Positions 1-10,900 of a stretch of DNA of 64,000 bases are shown in pieces. The DNA is taken from NCBI RefSeq assembly GCF_041381155.1, contig NC_091144.1, positions 37,608,533-37,672,532 on the forward strand, given 5' to 3'. This DNA is from Argopecten irradians. Its lineage: Eukaryota; Mollusca; Bivalvia; Pectinida; Pectinidae. Position numbers and translations under genes: made by a program. The notes under the pieces were generated by a model, which was not told where the DNA came from, did no database searches, and saw only the letters and a list, made by a program, of their open reading frames with translations. The first letter of the stretch is position 1. Each line of letters opens with the position of its first letter.

Positions 1-26
1 GATAACACACTTGTACGTTGCAGCAC

Positions 27-246
27 CGGGGCCGCGATGGCCGAGTGGTTAAGATGTCCCGACATATTACCACAAGCCCTCCACCTCTGGGATGCGGGTT
101 CGAATCCCATGTGGGGCAGTTGCCAGGTACTGACCGCTGGTCGGTTGTTTTTCTCCGGGTACTCCGGCTTTCCTCCACCAACAAACCTGGCACGTCCTTA
201 CATGACCCTGGCTGTTAATAGGACATAAAAATTAAAAAATAAACAA
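27..246 (+). mobile_element. tRNA-derived SINE, full length with target-site duplication
   Basis: The head resembles a tRNA (Leu/Ser-like): an A box TGGCCGAGTGGTTA near 39 and a B box GGTTCGAATCC near 98, the internal RNA polymerase III promoter. The body carries the segments CCGGGTACTCCGGCTTTCC and CTGTTAATAGGAC and ends in an A-rich tail. It is flanked by a perfect 12-bp target-site duplication, ACGTTGCAGCAC, at 15-26 and 247-258, which is direct evidence of retroposition. It would need a LINE partner for movement. Other fragments of this family occur at about 4014, 29808, 31735, 47880, 52978 and 61913. It is not a working tRNA gene: the cloverleaf is degenerate and fused to the SINE body. 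Confidence 0.9.
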
Positions 247-258
247 ACGTTGCAGCAC

Positions 259-726
259 ATACATGAACTTGCCCTTCCAGACATTTGCTGTGTATATAAA
301 TGTTTGCACTTAAAGAATGGCCAAGTGGAACGGTATACATATCTTATATGGGGTACCGGATGATGAGAGTACCTGTAGTTACCCGCACCCATGACTGCGG
401 TAACGCAAAAAACGTGCCCTCTATGAGAACTTCCCCTTCATTCAGTTGCAAGCGTGAACACGTATGCAGTATGTAGTAAGCGTGGTCTAAAGTACCAATA
501 TAGGCTGTGTTGACATTCAAAGATGATTGTCTGTGATTTATTTTACTCGATGGAACACCTGATTTCGGCAGTTCCCAGAGTCTTACAAACTAGGGTTTGC
601 CACAGGGACATGGGAATAAGTTTGCATGGACATACATCTAGTGTTCATTCACGATTTGGAACACAGAAGTCCGATAATTAGTTGTAGGGAATATCAATAT
701 GGACCCAACATATATACTGCCTATAG

Positions 727-758
<32 letters not shown>

Positions 759-1345
759 GGGGGGGGGGGGGGGGGGGACGTTGGGGGGTGCCTAAACAAA
801 AAACAAACGCCGAGGCAAAAAAATCTTTCTCACCTAGCTTTTTCTAAGATTTTGAAGGGTTATAATTTAACATGCAGCATATATAATGGTAATTTACAAA
901 AATATATGACTATTAATAGACCCGAGAAACGTTTAAATTGGTTCGCATCCATAAACCAATCTTAAAGTACATACAATACCCAAATTTTAGACATTTTCAG
1001 GCCTACTTTCAAACTCTGTAAAAACCATATCTCTCATGCTGCATAAAATAATAGGAAGAGGTCTAAATTCAACACCATATAGAGGTATGGCTGAGCAATC
1101 TTTTTTACCCAAGACCCTGAAACGTCATGACATATCTATGAACACTAAGATAGCTCCACATATATCTAAACTCTTAAGGATGTTTCAGGTCCCTGTGGTA
1201 CAAATCTTGAACTACGTGGACACGTAGTTTTGGCTCTATATCAAACCTTACCGACACTGAATGACTTCCCGAAGTCATAAAATCTGGATAATCTCTTTTT
1301 CTATTGACTGTCACCAAGGCGGATCAACTGTAAGCTTCCCTCTCT
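259..1345. other. gene-free AT-rich DNA
   Basis: No exon with recognisable protein content or credible splice pairing was found here. The only notable structure is the T/G homopolymer block at 730-777. Confidence 0.5.
730..777. repeat. oligo-T followed by oligo-G homopolymer block
   Basis: Twenty-nine T residues (730-758) run directly into 19 G residues (759-777). Exact lengths are unreliable because such runs are hard to sequence. The two overlapping reading frames across it encode only Phe and Gly runs and are not genes. Confidence 0.8.
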
Positions 1346-1552
1346 TTAGTTCTCGTATGGATGACGGAGAGTGTCGATGGGTGCGATGTCTGCATAAATG
1401 CATTGTAATGCGTGTCTGATAGTTATGGGAGAAACATCTGAAAGGCGCTCTAGATAGGAGACAGCAATTTGCAAGAAATCAAGTCTTAACCGTTCGATAA
1501 ACCTTGGCTTGATCTGATACTTTTCGAAAAGAGCAAATGATTTACACTCCAT
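1346..1552 (-). CDS. unrecognised open frame, possible exon
   Basis: A 68-codon frame with balanced, protein-like composition (a Leu/Arg-rich helical stretch RLRLDFLQIAVSYLERL in the middle), unlike the Phe/Ile/Lys-rich chance frames around it. I do not recognise it. It starts at an ATG and ends at TAA with no clear flanking splice partners. It could be a fragment of an old element or a chance frame. Confidence 0.2.
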   Translation of the reverse strand: MECKSFALFEKYQIKPRFIERLRLDFLQIAVSYLERLSDVSPITIRHALQCIYADIAPIDTLRHPYEN

Positions 1553-1679
1553 GTATAATGATTTTATTTTCAGTTCTTTCTTTCTTTTCTTCGTTGTATG
1601 TGTGTTTAAATGGATGGACAGATATGCTGATTACACGTATGATATATTCGATAATAATGTATTTTTCTTTATATTTCAG

Positions 1680-1825
1680 GTTTGGTTCGGACATCGTCTG
1701 GCATGTTGGCGTCAGCAGCAAGGATTGCCGGCAAACAGTGGGTCAGTGAAGGACTGACCATAGATACTGGACTGACCAACCAACTGGACAAAGACAGAAA
1801 GACATTCGGCCTCTATCTGGATTAA
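1680..1825 (+). CDS. possible 3'-terminal coding exon, unknown protein
   Basis: A T-rich tract ending TTTATATTTCAG (to 1679) is a strong splice acceptor. One frame behind it (from 1682) stays open for 47 codons to TAA at 1823-1825 and has a protein-like sequence (SSGMLASAARIAGKQWVSEG, then LDKDRKTFGLYLD at the C-terminus). A second frame gives QVWFGHRLACWRQQ, which superficially resembles homeodomain helix 3 but lacks the Asn and is open for only about 26 codons. No upstream exon was found, so the gene body may lie outside the window or the exon may be spurious. Confidence 0.3.
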
Positions 1826-4013
1826 TGGATCACGGATAGTCAGTCATTGTGTAACCATGCAATCATTCGTTCTACCTCTGCATCTTTCATAAACACGTGA
1901 TTATTTATTGAGAGGTCACACTTCAATATTGACTTTTGACCTTGTGATGACTGTGCTTTGCTTTCATGACATTTTGTTGGTGACGTTTTTGGCAAAGGCT
2001 GCGGTATTCAGATCCATTGTGATCAGATGTGCATCGCATATATCCGGAACAGGAGACAGGCTCTGACCTTGACCTCGAACGAACTTAACCTAGTGACCTT
2101 TAATTTGAGAAAGGCCAAGGGTAGAACGACGTGACACAAATTTTGTAGTCTAAAGCTGACTCTTTGTAATACGAAGATCTGGAAATCCCAATTATGACCT
2201 TGACACCGTCTTAATTTGACCTTTACAGTGTCAAAGTTGCCTTTTTCTCATACTATACGTGGCTTAGAAATGTATTTACTTTTTCTTTCACTTTGTAAGT
2301 TCTAATGTTATTCAGAAGCTGGGTTTTTTCTGCAATGACATACAAGATTTTAAAGATATATTTTTACATTACATACATGCTGTCTTCTTCAATGATTCCA
2401 ATGCGAAAACATTATACCTCTACAATACTATCATTTCAAAGGTATTTCCGGTAATCTTCGGAAGTAATAATTTCCGAAGATTGGCGGAGATTTATCCGAG
2501 GTGTTGCGATTGGATACACGAATATAATCAACCCAACAAGTTCTATCTTTTTTAATTCCGCCAGATATCAAAGTATATTCAATTAGTTTTATTTTTATCA
2601 AATCACGGAACAAAACAAATATAAATCAAATCATGGTTTAGAAAACGAAATCAAAATTAATTTTTGCCTAGTCCATGACTCCTTAAATTATTCTCCCTCC
2701 ATGTTTTTAAAAACGCGTGTAGTTAATTCTTTTAGTGAAATCATATTTAAAATCAGTTTCTTCTCAGGGGAAAACGAGAATGGCTTATGTCTTTTTTTAA
2801 AGAAAAATATGTTTAATATATTCAATACCGCTTTGATTTGAAAAGGTATTCTTCAAATCATCCCTGCATCTTAATTTAAGCTTTTTCGCGTCATTCCATG
2901 GGCAGGAATGGTTGCTTATTAGCCAAGTTGAATTGCTTTATATTATTTTATCATTGAATACTTTTGTTTGACAAAGCATGCAAACCTATTCTAGTCAGAT
3001 TTTTTGCATTATAATTCAGTTTCTCATTTTTATCTTCAATACAACAGAACAGATATATGTCATTGTGTATTGCACGAACTCCTGCTCCCAATTAAATTTG
3101 TTGATTATTTGAGAAATTTTATTTATTTGTTATGCTTCAAAATCACATGTGCAAAGACTCGTAATACCAATAGAACACTATCATCACTAGACCAAACAGG
3201 TTGTAGGTAACTGTTATCATGAAGTTACGCACCACCGACATGGCCGACGTCGATTGAGGGTCATATTATGCCCATGTTCATACCTAAACCCTTCGGTTTG
3301 CATTATCAGCTATGGACATTGAAGCATGTGACAGGTATTTGTGGTGAGGAAATTTGGAGTTCTTGGAGAAAAAATCGTCAATCGAAAGCCTATATATAAT
3401 GCCTTGACCACAGGAACCCGGTACGAGTTTCTAAGCAACAGTAGTATACTACATGTATAATACACATACATTTGTATATATACTGTTGGTTAGAAATTAG
3501 TGTCAGGTACCTGTGACCTTGACAAGAGTCGGCAACGGTAGTTTCCTCTTTTTGGCGCATATATGACCACAACTGTGAAATATCAATATCAATATTTCTT
3601 CAGAACTCAAATGTCATATATATTGTTATTACTGTGGCAACAAACGCATGCTATTTGTTCTGGCACCAGAAAAGACTAATTAATTCGATATTTAATATCA
3701 TTAGGTATGGAAATGGCATCAATAACATAACTCTATACGACTAATTGTGAAATCGGATCAAGGAGAAAATAATCAAAGGACGTATCTAGTCGAATATGGC
3801 GGCATTTCTCATTAGGAATACCAGAGCTATTCCAACGATTCCTCGTTAACATTTGTCTAATTACTTAATTAGGAATATATCCTTATTACCTATAGTAAAC
3901 TTTAGCATGCTCGGTTTGTCCTACAATAAACAAACAGAAAGGGTCACATTAACACACAAGTATGTCGTTGTTGGCATTATGGACTAATGTTGATGGAATA
4001 TCAGATTCATTCA
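1826..4013. other. intergenic, no gene seen
   Basis: AT-rich DNA. At about 2060-2240 the hexamer TGACCT (nuclear-receptor half-site AGGTCA on the other strand) recurs several times, but mollusc-type dispersed repeats often show this and I assign no function. A short hairpin lies at 2453-2482. Confidence 0.5.
2453..2482. repeat. perfect 11-bp stem hairpin
   Basis: AATCTTCGGAA and its exact reverse complement TTCCGAAGATT are separated by 8 bases. It is a small isolated inverted repeat, with no T-run or other sign of a defined function. Confidence 0.6.
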
Positions 4014-4110
4014 GGGTCATTTAAGGACGTGCCATGTTTAGAAGTTAGAAGAAAGCCGGAGTACCCGGAAAAAAATCACTGTCGCGCGGTCAGTACAGGG
4101 CAACTGGATT
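4014..4110 (-). mobile_element. SINE fragment (same family as 27-246)
   Basis: Reverse-strand match to the SINE body: the complements of the 3' segment (GGTCATTTAAGGACGTGCCA), of the CCGGAGTACCCGG block and of the B-box-proximal part. It is 5'-truncated and diverged. Confidence 0.75.
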
Positions 4111-6477
4111 ATGATGAAACATATTTTACGCGCCTATACGTTTCTGGTAAGTCAGCATTTGTAGCGATTCAATGAAAATTGTTTTTTCTCCATACATACA
4201 ACAGCTAGCTATACGATTACATATATCTTGTATAGCCATATTGCTAAAAGATGGCTGTGGTCAACGAAGGCAGGATATGATAATTCGTTATAAATATGCA
4301 GTAAATGAATGCATATGTGACATCTAAAATATCTTTTGTTGTCGAGATTTTCTTAATCAAATCTTGCCGTACCATTTGCACCAAAATACGTGTCTAAAAT
4401 CTCAATATTCATAATCCCTAATAAATGGTCGGCCTTTGAATCATACATACAACGCATTGATCAGTATATTAGGAATGATACCTCGAAATACGTCTGTATT
4501 CTTCGATAAAGAGAACTGTGCTTATTAGCACAACATATTCTAGCGTATTGAAATATTTCCTCACAAATAAACCCCAGGAGATTTCCGAACAAAAAATATG
4601 CAAAACGTTAAAACGTCCATAATAATTGTCCTAATGGATGGGAAAAGATGACACGAATAGCTTCTAATATCTTTATGAGTCAAGCGTTACCGTAAGATAC
4701 CTTGTAGTTTCTCGCACAGGGATTTGACATCTATTCGCAGTCATCCGTCCCATAACCACGACGTAGTTGGATACACAGGGGACTGGGAATTGAATTGTTA
4801 CTGTTTTATATTTATTTGGACCTACCAGAGAGTGACCATAGACCCTTTTTAGACGTTTTAAGGGTCTAGTTTATAAAAACGTCGTTAAGAGAAGACTAAA
4901 ACAGCTCGCAGGATGTTTAAAAAAATAACCCAACGAACCATTCGGCTCTTAAACATCCATCCTCGATAATCAAAGGGTTTCTACCATTTTCAGTAAATAT
5001 AGCGACAGTGATTGAGTATCAAACATATTATACATCATTTAAAGTATGATTTTTACCGATTTTTGATTGGAGAAGCTTAAAGCCACTAAAAGGGTCTACG
5101 GACACTTTGTTGGGTTCATATATTTATATATTGACTGTGACGAATTCGTAATTAGTATGTGACAGGCCCCTGTGTTAAAACGATATTATAATGTAAACCA
5201 ATATGACCGACTAATAACACACTTGTACCAGATCAACCTCAAATCGTTGTTGCGTGACAAAACAACAATATACGTTCCTTCCCGCTCTAGTGACTCTGAT
5301 CGAGATCCTGTGATGTTTATTGTATGTAAATGATAATGAAATGAAATACGACCTCTCTTTACTCTGTAGTGATATACGGGGCCCATTATAACAAGATACA
5401 TGTAGTCTTGGCTTTCTTTACCCAGCGACATGCCGTTTGATGTTGATATTGATTTTTATGGTTCAGTGATATCCTCCATAAATCCACTATTGACAGACAA
5501 ACTGGGACAATATCTAAAGCAGCTAAAACTGTTACGTGTACTTTATACAAAATCTACCGAGCGGAAAATTTATTCATAATTCTTTTTGGCGGAACAAATA
5601 AAAACCAGTTCTTCCCGCTTTTCATATAAAGCATGTCTGATTAAAGGGACTTCAGCTTGGCATTCACCTTGTACTGTGATTTGAAGGTATAGGACTTCAG
5701 CTTGGCAGTCAACTTATATTATTAACTGTGATTTGAAGGTATATGTGCCATATAACTGGACGAAAAAAATTCCTTGTTATTTTTTTTCTTCAGAAATCCA
5801 TTGCACATCGTAAGTTTTGATAGATTAAGCTGTGGAAATAATTCAAAGGCATGAACAAATACATACATAAAGTATGTATAATGCTTTATAAACATTTGCA
5901 AGAAGAAAAGAAAAAAATAACAAACAAAAAACCCGCTGTAATAGTTTGTTGACGTCAATATAATAAATTTTTGGCAGTACTGCCAAAATTCACGTTTGAG
6001 CTTTTATTTAACTTTGTAAAATTAAAAACCTTTGCATTGTAAGTATTGTCATTCTCAAAATCTTTATAACTTTTGGCGGTGAATAAATTCGTGAGAATGA
6101 AAATTATGGCACGTATGAATTGGTTTGGTAAAATAAGAGTCATTTTGAATTTATAAATGACAAACTAAAAACTTTATAAACTAACGTTAGTTTGTTTACA
6201 TTACATGTAATATTCTGAGATTTATTGATTTGTCCCTTATCATGTTAAATAAATGACTAAACGAAGTAAATAACAAGAACTCTTTCGTTAAACTTCTCCA
6301 AATGATCTAGTTCTACCGGAGTTATGTCCCCTTTTATAACGCGGAAACTATGATAACAAGCTAAGCTTTAAGCTTGCGTATATAGACGATTTACAGGTCA
6401 TCTTATCCTGACCTACATCATACATGTAATCATGATATTCCCATCCGGCCGTGTGCCAACTTTTCTTTCAGAAGACT
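4111..6477. other. intergenic, no gene seen
   Basis: No credible exons. The short frames present are Phe/Ile/Lys/Tyr-rich, as expected by chance in AT-rich DNA. The only structured segment is the tandem duplication at 5647-5742. Confidence 0.5.
5647..5742. repeat. two-copy tandem duplication (~45-51 bp)
   Basis: Two head-to-tail units both start GGACTTCAGCTTGGCA and end CTGTGATTTGAAGGTATA. The second unit has a short insertion. This looks like a local slippage-type duplication. Confidence 0.75.
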
Positions 6478-7085
6478 TCTTCTCAATAACCGAAAGGCCC
6501 ATGGAATTGTTGGCCTGTAGCAGGCTGGGATGAAGGGCTACAAAGTTTGTTCAAATAAATGATCTTGACCTTCATTTAAGGTCACAGGGGTCAAATAGGC
6601 TAAAATCTTAAATTTTGTCAATAACTAAAAGGTGTACAGAACTGATATTTAGCTTGTGGGATGCTGGGAACCGAGTTTGTTCAAACACTTCAACTGATAC
6701 AGAACCGTTTCCATAGAAACAGAGGCCATATGATCCTGAATAAGAAATTATTTCTGTGGATAATAATTAAGACTGTTTGCCAAATTAATGTTACACATGG
6801 CCATGTTATGTTCTAAGAGGTTGTATTTCCATCACTTTGATGGGTAAATACACAAAGTTTGAAGTTTGTGTCCCTTATTATAAAGAACAATATAAGGTCT
6901 GGACAAGCTTTTTCTTAAATGGATGTCAAAGGTCAAAATTTAGGTCACAGTGTCCTGGATTTGAACACACTGCCTTGCCTAGGTGGACCCATATACAAAG
7001 CATGAAGTTTCAAAGTGCCTCAAATATTCAAATCAGAGGCCAGAGTTTTAGGTATGCGATACACTGCTCTGCCTAGGTGATCACA
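6478..7085. repeat. dispersed repeat, family also at 42428-42550
   Basis: The segment around GCTGGGATGAAGGGCTACAA, AGTTTGTTCAAAT and GATCTTGACCT recurs at 42428-42550. Ungapped similarity is obvious by eye over about 120 bp; further boundaries are uncertain. It has no coding content. Confidence 0.6.
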
Positions 7086-7958
7086 CCAATGCATGGATGG
7101 ACCTTCGGACACAACACAAATCAAATTTTTTCCCCTGGTTCAAGGTGGGGGACTACAAATCAGGAGCAGAATCTTTCAAGTAAATGAAAACACATGAAAC
7201 AATAGCTGAGATATCCTTCCATAGCTATTGTGACTATAGCTCTTTAGTAATTTTCAAGTCTCTGTAGGCTTGGTCAGGATTTGTTTTTTACAAAGTCCAG
7301 GGATGGATATAGCAATTATAGTAATAGTAACCCAGGAGTATCGAGGAGATGTGCTTCCCTGAAAGTCTAGCACTATTTCACAAAAAGAGGAATAAAAGTC
7401 ATTGCTAAATGCGTAAATATTGTTTACTGTCAATAGATAAGAAAGTCTTTTTCTGGTTTGTGATATTCGCTGTTTCATTTCAACATTTAGAAAAAAAACA
7501 AAAACTGAGGAAATGATGCTCTCAAAATTTATGACCACTATCACATTGGTATAAAATAAAGTTGCAAATACAGCACACAATACCTTTATGACATAAATCA
7601 CAATACAACGTTTCAGTATTATATCTTTTATACATTCACTCATATAAATATTAAACAAATACAAACTTACAACATACAAGTTAGTGACATTAAACTCAGC
7701 AATGTTCATGATATTGTAGACTTTTATCACAATTAGAACTTTGTAAATTCGAGAAAAATTATCACATTTTCAAAAGTCCTTCAATCTTTCAATTTTCATT
7801 ATGTAAATGTTCAATATTGTAAAAAAAATAATATCAGTCGATCGTGGATTCCTCATCTGAAACATTCTCTGTCTAAATCATTTTCCTGCTAATAAACACT
7901 GAATTCTATGCCTTGAGCAGCACAACTGGATCTATACAGAATGTCCTCGTGTTAAGTA
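7086..7958 (-). other. 3' flank and probable 3' UTR of XPNPEP1
   Basis: This lies directly downstream of the XPNPEP1 stop codon. A 158-codon minus-strand frame (7254-7730) is present but is hydrophobic, AT-driven and partly made of a dispersed TIR repeat, so I do not call it a gene. No poly(A) signal was assigned with confidence. Confidence 0.45.
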
Positions 7959-10900
7959 TCATCCGAGTGGTTCTGTCTCCCTCATCATCCAGTCAAGGGC
8001 TGCCTGTTTACCCTGCCTCCGTAGCTCACTGCCTATTTCATCTCTAACTTTACTGTGGTAGTTGTTCAGCCAATCAATCTGTTGGAAATACCAATACATT
8101 ATGTATACATGTACATATATAATAATGTTCTAGCATGTCATATGATAATATTATAAGACTTTGAAGACAATCTGAGCAAATCGAAGCTCCTTACCATATG
8201 AGAAACTAAAAATTCAGAGTTTAACATAATTATTATTCATATCCACTTCTTGTTTGATTTCTTTTTAGTAGATGAAGAGCTGATCTTTAATTGACTTTAA
8301 CCAATAAGTACAAAAACTAGGATTGATTTTGAATTAAAGCTTTTCTAAACAACATATTTTTGAATGATTTAATGCAAAACTATGTCTTTCTTTAGTATTA
8401 GTATTTTAGATTCCAAAACGAAAACTGCATAGAAATTCCTCTCCCTATCTACTCCTGAACCTACATGTACATGTACCTCAGTCTCACTAGTCCTTATGAA
8501 CTTACCTCAGTCTCACTGAGCAGTGATGGACAGATCATTTTTGTCTGAATAGGCACCAAGGTCAAAGGTTCGAAGGTCAGGAAGCCTTTCTCTTTAAAAT
8601 TGTACTGAAAAGGCAAAAACAAGCCTTTTATCTCTTGAACTAAATCACATGATTATTACAAATGTGATCTTTGCATTGTTGGCCCTGCAGGTAGGGCGTT
8701 AGAATTGTACCTGCTGCCCCTATTGCATGATCGTAAAAGGCGACTAAATTTAGTATCATATCTTTTCTCTTCTTCCTACTGACTTTATCTTTCCTAATGC
8801 CTCCCTCCTCGTGGCATCGCCTCACTTTTGGCCTTGAGTTTGCGTTCGCCCCTGTGTGGTAAGGGCTCTGGTTCTGTCCCCTGGCCGAGACACCACCCCA
8901 CACACACAAGTCTATAAAAGTGGTGAATATGTTTCTGACACTCCTCTTAGTAATTTCCTGCTCAGCATACAGGGAGTGGGACCGACTCGGTTCGCTCCGT
9001 GTTGTCAGTATAATGTGACCACCGGTTCGGGGTGTGATTGCTTGGTGTCTTCGGCGGCACTATACAAGAAGACACAACACACGAATATACCGCAGTTCTC
9101 CACAAACAAACACGCACCTCGCACAACATACACGCAACACTACGCATAACTTGGGAGGCCGTCCTTACATGAACCATAGCTGTTAATAGGACGCTAATAA
9201 ATCAAACAAACAAACACAAAATCTTTGCATTGCATATAACAAAAAGAAATTAAGATGTATAAAAATAGGTAAATATATTTATTTATTCTGTCTGCTTTAA
9301 AATTTCGTATTGAAATGCATTGATGTATGGAAAAACAAAATGTTAAACACAAGTGAATCTCTAACGAATTTTAGGCATAGTACATTGTACACAACCTTGA
9401 CATGAACTTAAATCTAAAATGGATTTGTTGTCATGTGTACAACTATAATAAGAATGAACCTTACCTTAGTTTCGGCCTTTTTAACCAAGACCAGATTTTC
9501 AATCCTGACACCAAACTGTCCATCTTCATAATATCCTGGCTCTGAAACAGATAGAGGCTAAACACTGATACAAATATTCAAATATTACTACTTTGTGGTA
9601 TATAAATTTTTTATATTACAATTGGTCATCAAACTGAATCTGTGCAGCAAGCAAGAAATTTTTTAAAAGCCAACATAACTGAAATAAATGGCATAAATTG
9701 TATACTTATAATTAATTTTTGAGACGATTTAAATGAAAAATATGTTTCAGTAACACAGGTTTTTGCTACTTTATCATGTAATTATATTTTCAAAATGAAT
9801 ACAATCGATGTTAATATATTAATATGCAGCAAAATTAAACATCACTTGATGAATATTTAAACCTAACTATATGTGAAAGTAAGTTTTATACTTTACTAAC
9901 AACATTTTAAAAGATGGATTTATATAAAGATTGAGAAAATATAGACCAATGAAACCCCATACCGTCTGAGAGAATCATTCCCTCCTCCAAAGCGACGTCT
10001 GTAAGGGACACTCGGGAGCTTATTCCACATGGACCTATAACATACATGTATAAAACAGAAGTTGTATTGGATTTTCATTTCAAATATTTCATTAAATCAA
10101 ATAGATTTAAGATGATTTGAGCAACAAGCAAAGCCTACATAAGCCTACTTTATCAAGTCTTCATACTTCAGAGTTTTTATTATCATTTGGCTTCAGCCAA
10201 CCAGCAAATACCTTAGATTGTTCTCTTGTTTGGAGTGTATATCCTGAGGGGATAATTTAAAGAAATGTTTCTAAATTCCAATGAAATTAAAAATACTAGT
10301 AATAATACATTTCTTCCTTATTCTCTTTAGAAAAACCTCATACATGTAGTTGGTCAAAAGAAATATTGTGAAATAAACAAACATCTATTTCTATTTTTGT
10401 GAACACCAACAAGCTCACAAGTGTGATAAAATACTGTAAATCAACTTTCTTTCACCATTTCTGTTCCAAAAAATCTTGGAGATTAAGTTTCGCAGATTTA
10501 ACATTGAATACAGATATTTATGAATTAAATTATGCAAGAATTGTGTACCTTCATTGTGAAATGAACGAAAATAAATTATACACGAAAGAAAGTTGGTTTC
10601 CAGTAATCTGTTGAATAAAATCGAAAGATTTGTGACCTCTTCTACTCATTTGAAATGGATCATTGCATTCTTTTAATTCAACATCAAAATAGAAATAAGT
10701 AGCTACCTTCATGTACATTAAGGAAGGCCCCAACACCGTGCCCTGTACCATGCATATAATCCAGCCCACTTTCCCAGAGTGCTGTCCTCGCCAGTGTGTC
10801 CAAACTGTGTCCTGATGACAAAATTAATACATACTGTTTATACATGAAATTGTTTTCGGGGAGAAATGAAAGTTAAGAGTATGCAAGCTGTTGCTATTTT

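Noticed and set aside
31-115. Possible tRNA gene (A and B boxes present)
   Set aside because: Head of a SINE with tail and target-site duplication; the cloverleaf is degenerate.
1680-1757. Homeodomain helix-3-like QVWFGHRLACWRQQ
   Set aside because: The key WFQNRR residues are absent, the frame closes after about 26 codons and no upstream homeodomain exon exists.
2055-2245. Cluster of TGACCT nuclear-receptor half-sites
   Set aside because: Irregular spacing and similar TGACCTT-rich text occurs in unrelated dispersed repeats here; no promoter nearby.
7254-7730. 158-codon minus-strand frame, the longest in the window
   Set aside because: Hydrophobic, AT-driven composition, overlaps a dispersed TIR repeat and lies in the XPNPEP1 3' flank; no splice or promoter support.
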